From Halofilum ochraceum (lineage in GTDB: Bacteria > Pseudomonadota > Gammaproteobacteria > XJ16 > Halofilaceae): a DNA stretch of 64,000 nt. Positions 1-7,598 of the stretch are shown here, in pieces. Each line of letters opens with the position of its first letter. Positions within the stretch are counted from its first letter, which is position 1. The notes under the pieces were generated by a model. The model saw only the letters and a program-made list of their open reading frames with translations. It did not search any database and was not told where the DNA came from. The stretch lies in contig NZ_LVEG02000008.1 in NCBI RefSeq assembly GCF_001614315.2, positions 186,001 to 250,000 of the forward strand. The letters are read 5' to 3'. The translations under genes were made by a program, and so were the position numbers.

Positions 1-314
1 CGGTTCGGCGGACGCTCGGGAGGCGCAAACTCTGGAGAGGTATACGGGCCTGACCGGCCCACACGGTACATCCCGTGATCCGGAATCGGGGCTGGAAGAT
101 CCGAGCCCGCGAGGATCGCGGTCGGGACGCCGCATTGATGAACATGGTCCCCTGACGCTTCACGAGGATCGCCCGCGGTTGTATGGCACAGGACCAGAGT
201 CGCGGTCTCGTGGGCTTCGGGCTCATGATCTGCTTCCGTCGAGTGCGAATGCACCGACGGTACGCCGGGCGCCGCCAACGCGATCAACAAAAGCAACTGG
301 AGTAACCGGACCAT
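1..314 (-). CDS. CopL-like His-rich exported protein (partial, runs off window)
   Basis: The minus strand is open from an ATG at 314 to the window edge (104 codons, no stop reached). It begins with a short hydrophobic signal-like segment rich in Leu (about residues 4-16). A region with many His and acidic residues follows, with isolated Cys (a CHT and a QCG context), and then a Pro-rich tail containing PPERPP. The size, signal peptide, His/Cys content and PPER tail resemble the small CopL-type proteins found next to copper resistance genes, and the divergent neighbour at 429 ends with the same kind of tail. A role in periplasmic copper binding or regulation is inference from position next to copA. 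The C-terminus lies outside the window. Confidence 0.6.
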   Translation of the reverse strand, partial: MVRLLQLLLLIALAAPGVPSVHSHSTEADHEPEAHETATLVLCHTTAGDPREASGDHVHQCGVPTAILAGSDLPAPIPDHGMYRVGRSGPYTSPEFAPPERPPN

Positions 315-428
315 AGCGATAAGTCTTGGGGGAACCTTCGCCTGTGTCAAGTTGCCGGTCCCTCCGCCCGTGGTCGATGAATAATTATTCACTTTCGGGA
401 CCCGGACGCCGCCTCTAGAATCAAGACT

Positions 429-806
429 ATGCTTCCGCGTGCGCGTTCCAGATCGCTGACCTGTCGCATTTTCGCGATGCTCATGACGCTGGCCCTGTTG
501 GTAGTCGGTCAGGGCGTGCATCTGCCTGCGGCACAGGCCGACGCGGATGCGGGCACCACCTATGCGATGAGCGGACATTCGCCTGCCGAGCACGGCCCGA
601 ATACCGGCGATGCAAAACCGCCCGGCGGAGGGATGCAATCGGAGTTGGAATGCGCCGGCACGGAGTGCGGCGGTTGCGTGGCTTCGATACCCTCGTCGAC
701 ACTTGGCCCACCCCCTTTGAATGAACTACCTACGGACGACGCGGTGGTCGACTCTGCCGTGCGTCCTCCCGAGCGGCTGTTCCGGCCGCCGATACACCTC
801 TCGTAA
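429..806 (+). CDS. CopL-like Cys/His-containing exported protein
   Basis: This 125-aa protein has a basic N-terminus, a hydrophobic signal segment (about residues 15-29) ending near an AQADA cleavage-like site, and a small mature domain. The mature part has a C-x4-C-x2-C cluster around residues 75-82, some His residues and a PPERLFRPP tail. In Xanthomonas-type copper loci a small Cys/His-rich gene (copL) lies just upstream of copA, as here. The assignment rests on size, composition and location rather than close sequence similarity. The ATG at 429 lacks an obvious ribosome-binding site, and an internal ATG near 477 is a possible alternative start. It is probably in one transcription unit with copA. 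Confidence 0.55.
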   Translation: MLPRARSRSLTCRIFAMLMTLALLVVGQGVHLPAAQADADAGTTYAMSGHSPAEHGPNTGDAKPPGGGMQSELECAGTECGGCVASIPSSTLGPPPLNELPTDDAVVDSAVRPPERLFRPPIHLS

Positions 807-964
807 CCTCCTCTTAGCGATTCCGGTTCGTCGGGCGATCACGGCCAATGCCGTGCCATCGAGCCGTAATCGAACTGTCCGGTGAGTCCGTTCATCCGCG
901 CCCTGCGGGGCCAGCGGTAGACATTGCTCCCCGGTCCGACAAAGCGATAATGAAAGGTGAAAAA

Positions 965-2812
965 GTGACCGACTATTCGCACGAGAATGGCGGCGTTACG
1001 CGTCGTCGTTTCCTGCAGGGGGCCGCAGCGATGGGGCTGCTGGCCGGTGTAGACAGTCTGGTGCCCGCCTATGCGTGGGCGCGCACCGGCAATCTCGCGG
1101 CGCGACGCGAGGTTGTCGGCAATTCCGATATCTTCAACCTGGTGATCGAGCGCACGCCGCTGGACATCGGTGGGCGCGCCACATCGCAGCCGATCACCAT
1201 CAACGGTTCGATTCCGGCACCGCTGATCCGCCTGCGCGAAGGCCGTGAGGCCGTCCTGCGCGTGACCAATCGCCTGGACGAGTCGACCTCCATTCACTGG
1301 CACGGCATTCTGTTGCCGTATCAGATGGATGGTGTCCCCGGCGTGAGTTTTCCGGGCATCGCTCCGGGGGAAACCTTCGAGTATCGCTACCCGGTGGAGC
1401 AGAGCGGCACCTACTGGTACCACAGCCACTCCGGTCTCCAGGAGCAGCTCGGCCACTATGGACCGCTGGTCGTCGATCCCGCGGAGCCTGACCCGTTCAG
1501 CTACGACCGTGACTACGCGGTCGTGCTGTCGGACTGGACGTTCGACGAGCCGGGCGATGTGCTGCGCAAGCTCAAGGTCGCCGAGGGCTATTACAACTAC
1601 AACCAGCGCACGGTCGGCGATTTCTTCGAGGACGTCGAGCGCATGGGCTGGGATGCCGCGTGGGACAAGGCCGGCATGTGGGGGCACATGCGCATGACGC
1701 CCCGCGATATCCTGGATGTCACCGGCTCGGAGTACACCTACCTGATGAATGGCCGGCCGCCCGGGGGCAACTGGACGGGGCTGTTCTCCCGCGGGGAACG
1801 CATCCGGCTGCGTTTTATCAATGCGTCAGCGATGACTTTTTTCGACGTCCGTATCCCGGGACTGTCGATGACGGTCGTCGCGGCCGATGGTCAGAACGTG
1901 CAGCCGGTCGAAACGGATGAGTTCCGAATCGGCGTCGCGGAAACCTACGATGTAATCGTGCAACCAACGGATCGCGCGCACACGATCTTCGCGCAGTCGC
2001 AGGACCGTTCCGGATATACCCGCGGCACGCTCGCGGTGCGCGAAGGCCTCGAGGCCGATGTGCCCCCGATGTATCCCCGGCCAGAGCGCGGCATGGCCTC
2101 CATGGGCATGGCCTCCATGGGCATGGCGCACGGGGCGATGTCGGGCATGGGAAGCGGGGGGATGGATCATGCGGATGCGTCGAACGGCCAGACCTCGATG
2201 GATCACGACTCCATGGACCACGATTCCATGGACCAGCAGGGAGTGGCCGACGGATCGATGGAGGGCATGACGTCACCGATCGCGGGTCGTGATGTCTCCC
2301 ACGGGCCGGACGATCATGGCCCGGGCGCCGCAATGGTCGCGATGAACCCGCGTCCACGCCTGGATGAACCGGGCGTGGGCTTCGAGCACGTCGATCACCG
2401 GGTGCTGACGTACTCGCAACTGAAAAGCATCAATGGCTGGCCGGATCAACGGCCCCCGTCCCGGGAGATCGAACTGCATCTGACCGGCAACATGGAGCGG
2501 TACATGTGGTCGTTCGACGGGCGCAAATTCTCGGAGGTCGACGGACCGGTCGAATTCCGCCACGGCGAGAGGCTTCGGCTGATCCTCGTGAACGACACCA
2601 TGATGGACCATCCGATTCACCTGCACGGCATGTGGATGGAGCTGGAGACCGGCGCCGGGCGGTATCGGCCACGCAAGCACACCATCTCGCTCAAGCCGGG
2701 CGAGATGGTGTCGGCGTTGATTACCGCGGATGCGCCGGGCGACTGGGCGTTCCACTGCCACCTGCTGTACCACATGAAAGCGGGCATGTTCCGCGTGGTG
2801 TCGGTGACATGA
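965..2812 (+). CDS. copA: Copper resistance multicopper oxidase CopA
   Basis: This periplasmic multicopper oxidase of the CopA/PcoA family oxidises or sequesters Cu(I). With the GTG start at 965 it is about 615 aa. That start follows an AAAGGTG ribosome-binding site; the ATG at 950 is the alternative and has none. A twin-arginine signal (TRRRFLQGA) is near residue 13. All four copper-ligand motifs are present: HWHG (~111), HSH (~153), HPIHLHG (~549) and HCHLLYHMKAGM (~597). A Met/His-rich insert of repeated MASMGM and MDHDSM units spans about residues 377-436 and fits Cu(I) loading. copB follows with an overlapping stop, so the two are translationally linked. Confidence 0.95.
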   Translation: MTDYSHENGGVTRRRFLQGAAAMGLLAGVDSLVPAYAWARTGNLAARREVVGNSDIFNLVIERTPLDIGGRATSQPITINGSIPAPLIRLREGREAVLRVTNRLDESTSIHWHGILLPYQMDGVPGVSFPGIAPGETFEYRYPVEQSGTYWYHSHSGLQEQLGHYGPLVVDPAEPDPFSYDRDYAVVLSDWTFDEPGDVLRKLKVAEGYYNYNQRTVGDFFEDVERMGWDAAWDKAGMWGHMRMTPRDILDVTGSEYTYLMNGRPPGGNWTGLFSRGERIRLRFINASAMTFFDVRIPGLSMTVVAADGQNVQPVETDEFRIGVAETYDVIVQPTDRAHTIFAQSQDRSGYTRGTLAVREGLEADVPPMYPRPERGMASMGMASMGMAHGAMSGMGSGGMDHADASNGQTSMDHDSMDHDSMDQQGVADGSMEGMTSPIAGRDVSHGPDDHGPGAAMVAMNPRPRLDEPGVGFEHVDHRVLTYSQLKSINGWPDQRPPSREIELHLTGNMERYMWSFDGRKFSEVDGPVEFRHGERLRLILVNDTMMDHPIHLHGMWMELETGAGRYRPRKHTISLKPGEMVSALITADAPGDWAFHCHLLYHMKAGMFRVVSVT

Positions 2813-2835
2813 TTCGGATTACGGGGAGTTCAACG

Positions 2836-3627
2836 ATGGTGCAAAAGGGCGGGGGCAAACGGTCCGTCACGTGCGCGGCCATGCTGTGCATCGCGGCGCT
2901 TGTCGCGTCGGGTAGCGCAACTGCGGCGGGGGTCGGTACACGGGCACAATCCGACTGGTCCCTGCCGGTGCACGACGACACGCGCTACGGTCAGATCATG
3001 TTCGATCGTTTCGAGTACCAGGCGGGCGACGATGAAGATGTCTTCCTCTGGGATGCCCAGGCCTGGTACGGGGGTGATACGAACCGCCTGTGGATCACGA
3101 CGGAGGGTGAGGATCTCCAGTCCGGAGACGAGGGCGGCGAAGTCGAGAGCTTCGACGTGCAGTTCAGCCACCGCTTCGACCGTTTCTGGGATGTACAGGC
3201 CGGCGTCGGCTACCAGACAACTTATGGCCCTGGTCCCGATCGGGACCGGGCCTCCGTGATCGTCGGTGTTCAGGGGCTCGCGCCTTATTGGTTCGAGGTG
3301 GATGCAGGGCTTCGGGTCAGCGAGGACGGAGACGCATCGGCAGAATTCGAGGCGGAGTACGACTGGCGGTTCACACAGCGGCTGGTGCTGCAGGCACGCG
3401 GTGAGACGAGCTACGCCTTCGATGAAGTCGAGGAATTCGGTGTCGGCGAGGGGCTGACCGGCCTGACGGTCGGACTCCGGGCGCGATACCACATCTCGCG
3501 GGAGTTCGCGCCCTATGTCGGCCTGACCTGGCGGGACCGGTTCGGTGACACCGCGGATCTGCTCGAAGCCGAGGGCGAGGATACCGAATCCTCGGCCGTC
3601 GTCGCCGGTGTGCGCTGGTGGTTCTGA
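2836..3627 (+). CDS. copB: Copper resistance outer-membrane protein CopB
   Basis: This CopB/PcoB family protein (PF05275-type) is an outer-membrane beta-barrel partner of CopA. The ATG at 2836 is chosen because a GGGGAG site lies 7 nt upstream and a clean signal peptide follows (VTCAAMLCIAALVASGSATAA); this gives 263 aa. An in-frame ATG at 2809 overlaps the copA stop and could also be used. The mature part carries the family blocks D.FEYQAG, WDAQAWYGGD..RLW and TEGE, then alternating barrel strands ending in VRWWF with a terminal aromatic, as expected for BAM-dependent insertion. It lacks the long Met-rich N-terminal stretch of some CopB proteins; the next gene is strongly Met-rich instead. 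Confidence 0.93.
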   Translation: MVQKGGGKRSVTCAAMLCIAALVASGSATAAGVGTRAQSDWSLPVHDDTRYGQIMFDRFEYQAGDDEDVFLWDAQAWYGGDTNRLWITTEGEDLQSGDEGGEVESFDVQFSHRFDRFWDVQAGVGYQTTYGPGPDRDRASVIVGVQGLAPYWFEVDAGLRVSEDGDASAEFEAEYDWRFTQRLVLQARGETSYAFDEVEEFGVGEGLTGLTVGLRARYHISREFAPYVGLTWRDRFGDTADLLEAEGEDTESSAVVAGVRWWF

Positions 3628-3728
3628 GTGGTCGAGAAGCGGGTTCAGTCGCTGCCTGTTTGATCCCGGTCAACGGACCGGAGTTCAGTCAGGATCATAG
3701 TCGTAACGACGAAATGGGAGAACGAACC

Positions 3729-4400
3729 ATGCAACACAAGATGAAAACAGGTTTTCGCAGGGCTGGCGCGGTAGTCGGTCTGGTCGCTGCCGTCGCAGTG
3801 AGCGGGGCGGCGATCGGCCATGGCACCGGCCGAGCCGAGTCGGGTCAGGGCGGCATGATGGGCGCGCCCCAGAAAGGGCAGGGCGCCGGAATGATGCAGG
3901 GTTCCGGAATGATGATGGGAGGCCACCACGGCAACATGATGGCTGGCGGCCAGGGAGGCATGGGCCCGGGCATGATGCGCGGTGGCCAGAGCGGAATGGG
4001 GACCGGCATGATGAAGGGCATGATGGGCGGCGGAATGATGCCGTGTCCGATGATGGGCGGTGCCGGTATGGGTGCGATGCACGAGATGCTCAAGCCGGAA
4101 CAGCGCAGCGAGATGCGCGAACTGGTGCAGGAGCACCGTCCCGCCCATTTTGAGCGCATGGGCCGGATGATGAACCTGCGCGATGACCTGATGGCCGAAA
4201 TGCAGCAATCCCGTCCCGACCCGGAGGAAGTGAAGAAAAGGCATGCACGCATGGCGGAACTTCGCGGTGAAATGATGGCCGAGATGGTGCGTATGCGAAA
4301 CGCTATGCACGACCTCATGACCGAAGAACAGCGTCAGGAACTTCGGGAACAGACACCTCAGAGCGACGCCGATTCCGGCGGGCATGACTTGCATCACTGA
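3729..4400 (+). CDS. Met-rich Spy/CpxP-like periplasmic protein
   Basis: This 223-aa exported protein has a signal peptide (residues ~10-30) and then about 90 residues of Gly/Met repeats (GMMQGSGMMMGG, GMGPGMMRGG). A helical C-terminal domain of about 115 residues contains the LTXXQ-type motif MTEEQRQEL. That helical domain resembles Spy/CpxP/ZraP periplasmic metal-responsive proteins. The Met and His clusters (including PCPMMGG and a C-terminal HDLHH) suggest Cu(I)/Cu(II) binding. The start follows a GGGAGAACGAACC leader. It lies ~100 bp after copB in the same direction, so it is probably part of the copper response. The chaperone versus storage role is not resolved. Confidence 0.8.
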   Translation: MQHKMKTGFRRAGAVVGLVAAVAVSGAAIGHGTGRAESGQGGMMGAPQKGQGAGMMQGSGMMMGGHHGNMMAGGQGGMGPGMMRGGQSGMGTGMMKGMMGGGMMPCPMMGGAGMGAMHEMLKPEQRSEMRELVQEHRPAHFERMGRMMNLRDDLMAEMQQSRPDPEEVKKRHARMAELRGEMMAEMVRMRNAMHDLMTEEQRQELREQTPQSDADSGGHDLHH

Positions 4401-4481
4401 CAAGCTTCGATCGACAAGCCAGTCACTCCGGGTGGCCACCGTGTGGCCGCCCGGTTCCTTTACGACGCGGGATTTATAGAC

Positions 4482-4919
4482 ATGAATCGATTCTGGAAGA
4501 CCCTCTTCGGGGCAGCGCTGTTTGTCCCTTCTCTGGCGGCCGCGAACGCGATCAACGTGTACAAAACGGCCACCTGTGGCTGCTGCGCGGAGTGGGTGCG
4601 GCACATGGATCAGGCGGGTTTCGAGATGGAAGTGCATGAGGTTGAGCGCTCCGGGTTACTGGAACGCAAGCGGGCGTTGCGCGTCCAGCAACGGCTTTCG
4701 TCCTGTCATACGGCGACCGTCAGCGGGTATGTCGTCGAAGGGCATGTCCCGGCGGTGGATGTCCGGCGACTGCTTGCGGAACGCCCGCCGATCGCCGGGA
4801 TCGCGGTACCCGGTATGCCGGCGGGTTCGCCAGGTATGGAATACGGGCAGCAGAGCGAGCCCTACAATGTGGTCGCTTTCGACGAAGCCGGAGGGTTGCA
4901 GGTGTTCGCGCGGCACTGA
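4482..4919 (+). CDS. DUF411 (CopG-like) metal-binding periplasmic protein
   Basis: This 145-aa protein has a signal peptide (LFGAALFVPSLAAANA) and the whole DUF411 fold. The features are VYKTATCGCCAEWV with a CGCC motif (~residues 31-34), SSCHTATVSGYVVEGHVPA, and GIAVPGMPAGSPGME near the end. DUF411 proteins (called CopG in some copper loci) bind copper through the CxCC and His/Met residues and act in copper or silver resistance. The position between the Met-rich protein and the CDF transporter fits. The ATG at 4482 is preferred to the upstream in-frame start because the signal peptide begins there. Confidence 0.88.
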   Translation: MNRFWKTLFGAALFVPSLAAANAINVYKTATCGCCAEWVRHMDQAGFEMEVHEVERSGLLERKRALRVQQRLSSCHTATVSGYVVEGHVPAVDVRRLLAERPPIAGIAVPGMPAGSPGMEYGQQSEPYNVVAFDEAGGLQVFARH

Positions 4920-4949
4920 CCCGTCCGATAGCGTATGGAGTTCTGATCG

Positions 4950-5894
4950 ATGAGCCAGGAGCACAGTGCGCACGTACATGGACACGCCGGCCACATGCCC
5001 ACGAGCGGCAAAGGCATGGCGATCTCGGCCTGGCTGACCGGCATCTATTTCGTGATCGAGATGGGAATCGGCCTCTGGACCGGGTCGATCGCCGTCATCT
5101 CGGACGCCTTTCACACGTTTTCGGCGGTGGGCGGCGTCCTTGTCGCGATCTTCGCCGCACGGATTGCACGGAGACCGGCCGATGAAGACCGCAGCTTCGG
5201 CTGGTATCGCGCCGAACTGATCGGTGCGCTGGTCAACGGCGGGTTCCTGCTTGGCATGGCGTTGATCGTGATCGTCATGGGCGCGATGCGGCTCGCGGAA
5301 CCGATCGATCTGCCGCCTTTGCCCATGCTGCTTGCGGCGTTCGGTGGATTAATCACCGAAATCATTTCTCTGACGCTGATCTGGAAACAGAGTAAGACCG
5401 ATCTGAACGTCAAGGGTGCGCTTTGGCACATTATCCAGACGTTTGTGGGCAGTCTGCTGATCATCGTCACCGCCGCCGTCATCCATTTTACCGGATTCCT
5501 GTTGATCGACCCGATCCTCGGCATGGCGTTCGGGTTCGTTCTGCTCTGGGCAAGCTGGGGGATTCTGCGGGACGCGGCCCATCTCCTGATGGAGGGTACG
5601 CCACCCGGAGTCGATCTGCGTGAGGTTGCCCGGGCACTGGAAGGCCTCGATGGTGTTGCCAATGCACACCATGTACACGCCTGGGCATTGACCAGTGGCC
5701 GTCACGTTTTCTCCGGACATCTCCGTGTGGAAACCGACAGCGATTCCCAGGCCGTGCTGGCGGATGCATACCGAATGCTGAGAGAGAAATTCGGCTTCTA
5801 TTTCGTGACGCTGCAGGTTGAGAGTACCTGTATCGATGAATCGGGCGCGGAAGCGATTGACATAACGCGTTCGGAGGAAGGCGGGGGCCAGTGA
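4950..5894 (+). CDS. CDF-family cation transporter with altered metal site
   Basis: This 314-aa integral membrane protein has the six-helix cation diffusion facilitator (CzcD/ZitB-type) layout. It has a His-rich N-terminus (HSAHVHGHAGH) and a short cytoplasmic domain with the family HHVHAW motif (~residues 239-244). In canonical relatives the transport site is formed by HxxxD in TM2 and HxxxD in TM5. Here both His are kept (H55, H160), but both Asp are replaced: TM2 reads HTFSA (A59) and TM5 reads HIIQT (T164). D52 is kept. The protein may transport another ion, act without proton coupling, or be a sensor-like derivative. It is co-directional with the copper genes, 30 bp after the DUF411 gene. 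Confidence 0.9.
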   Translation: MSQEHSAHVHGHAGHMPTSGKGMAISAWLTGIYFVIEMGIGLWTGSIAVISDAFHTFSAVGGVLVAIFAARIARRPADEDRSFGWYRAELIGALVNGGFLLGMALIVIVMGAMRLAEPIDLPPLPMLLAAFGGLITEIISLTLIWKQSKTDLNVKGALWHIIQTFVGSLLIIVTAAVIHFTGFLLIDPILGMAFGFVLLWASWGILRDAAHLLMEGTPPGVDLREVARALEGLDGVANAHHVHAWALTSGRHVFSGHLRVETDSDSQAVLADAYRMLREKFGFYFVTLQVESTCIDESGAEAIDITRSEEGGGQ

Positions 5895-5995
5895 TGCAGA
5901 CAGTTCTTCTGCTTTCCCTGATCACGGTCTCCGAGGCGACGAACGGGGTGCTCATCGCGGCCCAGGTGGAGTGTCCAATCTCGCCATGTCGCTGA
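5894..5995 (+). CDS. Possible 33-aa small ORF or gene remnant
   Basis: An ATG overlapping the CDF stop codon by one base (TGATG) opens a 33-codon frame. It has a hydrophobic start (MQTVLLLSLITVSE) and two Cys near the end (CPISPCR). GGAGGAAG and GGGGG purine runs lie just upstream, so translation by coupling is possible. No family is recognised. It could be the surviving start of a decayed exported protein, since the next ~90 bp contain no gene. Confidence 0.25.
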   Translation: MQTVLLLSLITVSEATNGVLIAAQVECPISPCR

Positions 5996-6090
5996 TCGAT
6001 GGATGTGCCATGCGCGTGGACTTGAGAAGATGTTGATCAGAATCGGCTCAGGTCGGACGTGAGCTTGAGTGATACCGCGAGGAGGTGGAA

Positions 6091-6438
6091 ATGAACGGAA
6101 AGGCGTTGCTGTTGAAAGGGAATGGCGCGATTGTTGGTCTTGCGATGACGGCTCCGGCATTCGCCGAGAGCCGTCAAGCGGGTGATTGGGGGTACCACGG
6201 GATGATGTGGAATGGTGGGATGCACTGGATCATGGGCCCCATCATGATGCTGATGTTCCTGATCGTCGTCGTCGCGGTGGTGATACTCGTGATGCGGTCG
6301 ATCGGCGGGACAGCCAAGTCCGACCCAACGTCGAGCAACCCCGCACGCCGAATACTGGAAGAGCGGTTCGCCCGGGGAGAGATCGATGAGGACGAGTTTC
6401 GGAAGAAGAAAAGGGCGCTTGACGAAGAGACTCGATGA
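6091..6438 (+). CDS. SHOCT-domain single-pass membrane protein
   Basis: This 115-aa protein has a signal-like start, a Trp/Met/His-containing linker (WGYHGMMWNGGMHW) and one strong transmembrane helix (about residues 47-68). The cytoplasmic tail is a SHOCT domain: ARRILEERFARGEIDEDEFRKKKRAL. The ATG at 6091 sits behind a GAGGAGG ribosome-binding site. Similar MMW/SHOCT proteins are common in copper and metal resistance regions, where their function is unknown. The kdpE-like remnant lies directly downstream. Confidence 0.8.
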   Translation: MNGKALLLKGNGAIVGLAMTAPAFAESRQAGDWGYHGMMWNGGMHWIMGPIMMLMFLIVVVAVVILVMRSIGGTAKSDPTSSNPARRILEERFARGEIDEDEFRKKKRALDEETR

Positions 6439-6499
6439 CGGCTCGGTCACCCTGCCCATGGGGCCAAATTCCCGCAACGCCGCCCGACAGGATATGAAT

Positions 6500-6945
6500 A
6501 TCGTGACCAAAGGGTGAAGTGGCTTGTTGGCTTGCCCGAACTGCTCGCACGGGTCCGGCGCCTGTTGCACAGTCATCCGAGGCACGATCGAGCGACACCC
6601 TTCGACGACGGACGACTGCGTATCGATCCCGAGGCACGCAGCGTCACCCTCCAGGGTAAACCGGTGCATCTCACCCGCTAGGAGTACGGCGTTCTGCGGA
6701 TCCTCGTTGAACAGACCGGCCGCGTGGTGACGCAACGCCATCTCCTCCAGCAGGTCTGGGGACCGGCGCATGTTGAGCGCACGCATTATCTGCGGATTAT
6801 CGTCGGGCGCCTCCGCCAGAAACTCGGTGACGACCCCGCCGAGCCGACCTATATCGTGACCGAGCCGGCTGCCGGTTACCTGTTCACTGGAGGAGGTGGC
6901 TCCGCGTCGCGCCAACAGGGGGGCCGTAACGAATTCCTACCGTGA
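6500..6945 (+). pseudogene. Remnant of a KdpE-like OmpR-family response regulator
   Basis: From about 6525 a frame reads GLPELLARVRRLL and continues through RLRIDPEARSVTLQGKPVHLTR. It then meets an in-frame TAG at 6679-6681, just where intact regulators read T-x-x-E-Y. After the stop the same frame continues EYGVLRILVEQTGRVVTQRHLLQQVWGPAHVERTHYLRIIVGRLRQKL..., the complete winged-helix domain typical of KdpE. Upstream, a DMNIVTK fragment in another frame may be the end of the receiver domain (normally ..DDYVTKPF), implying a frameshift. Most of the receiver domain is missing. The last 73 codons could restart at a GTG near 6724, but a lone DNA-binding domain is less likely than decay. Confidence 0.8.
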
Positions 6946-7235
6946 CTACATCGTTCCCCGATCATCGTGGAAACCGGCTCGATGATTCTCGGCGCGGTAA
7001 AGCTCTCTACGAGCCCGACGTCGACACCGAGCAGGCCGGCGTGGAACAGGGAAAACCATGCGGTTAACAGTGGAGGGCGGCGCCAGTAATAGTGATGCCG
7101 GTAGTCGGTGGATCCGCCAGCGGTGGGGCAGCCGAGCCGTCATCGAATTCTGATGGGAGTGACCGCGGGTCTTTACAGAGTGGACCCCAAAATCGAACCC
7201 GCGAGGGGATAGAGGTGACGTAAATTCTTGATTTA

Positions 7236-7310
7236 TGGCTCCCCGGGACGGATTCGAACCGCCGACCTAGTGATTAACAGTCACCCGCTCTACCGCTGAG
7301 CTACCGGGGA
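7236..7310 (-). tRNA. tRNA-Asn (GUU)
   Basis: The minus strand folds as a full tRNA: acceptor TCCCCGG/CCGGGGA, D-arm GCTCAGCGGTAGAGC, anticodon loop CTGTTAA with anticodon GTT, and T-arm GGTTCGAATCC. The encoded 3' end is CCA, at 7236-7238. The GTT anticodon assigns it to asparagine. Confidence 0.97.
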
Positions 7311-7478
7311 ATCGGACAGAGTGTCCTGAAGCGCGCTGAATACTACTGGCCGGGGCGGCGGTGGTCAAGGCGATTCCGCCGCGGGGCCGGCGAGGCCGCG
7401 ATCCGTGGGTGTATTCGCCACACGGGCACGCGGATCGTCTGGGGCTGCTGGCGGACTTTGGGCCGACGTGGCGTCGAT

Positions 7479-7582
7479 GCCGGCTGGCTCCCTTCGGTCG
7501 CAAGCCGGCCTACGGCGGTGATGAAATCGGCGCGTGGCCAACCTGGGGCGTAGGCCGGCTTTTGCCGAAGGCAACAGCCGGC
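7479..7582. repeat. Dispersed intergenic inverted repeat, copy 1
   Basis: Two facing arms, GCCGGCTGGCTCCCTTCGG.. and ..GTAGGCCGGCTTTTGCC, border a short spacer. Related units occur at 50868-50968 and 62449-62543. All are in gene-free DNA after 3' ends of genes, the usual place for REP-type elements. Confidence 0.75.
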
Positions 7583-7598
7583 ATCAGCTGGCACCGCC

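Noticed and set aside
319-350. A TTGACA on the minus strand (350-345) as -35 for the partial CopL-like gene
   Set aside because: No good -10 at 17 nt (AAGACT), and a start near 312-316 would leave no leader before the ATG at 314; a MerR-type long spacer is possible but not supported.
6724-6945. A stand-alone DNA-binding regulator starting at GTG 6724
   Set aside because: The frame continues upstream through a stop into the rest of the same winged-helix domain, so decay of a longer gene explains it better.
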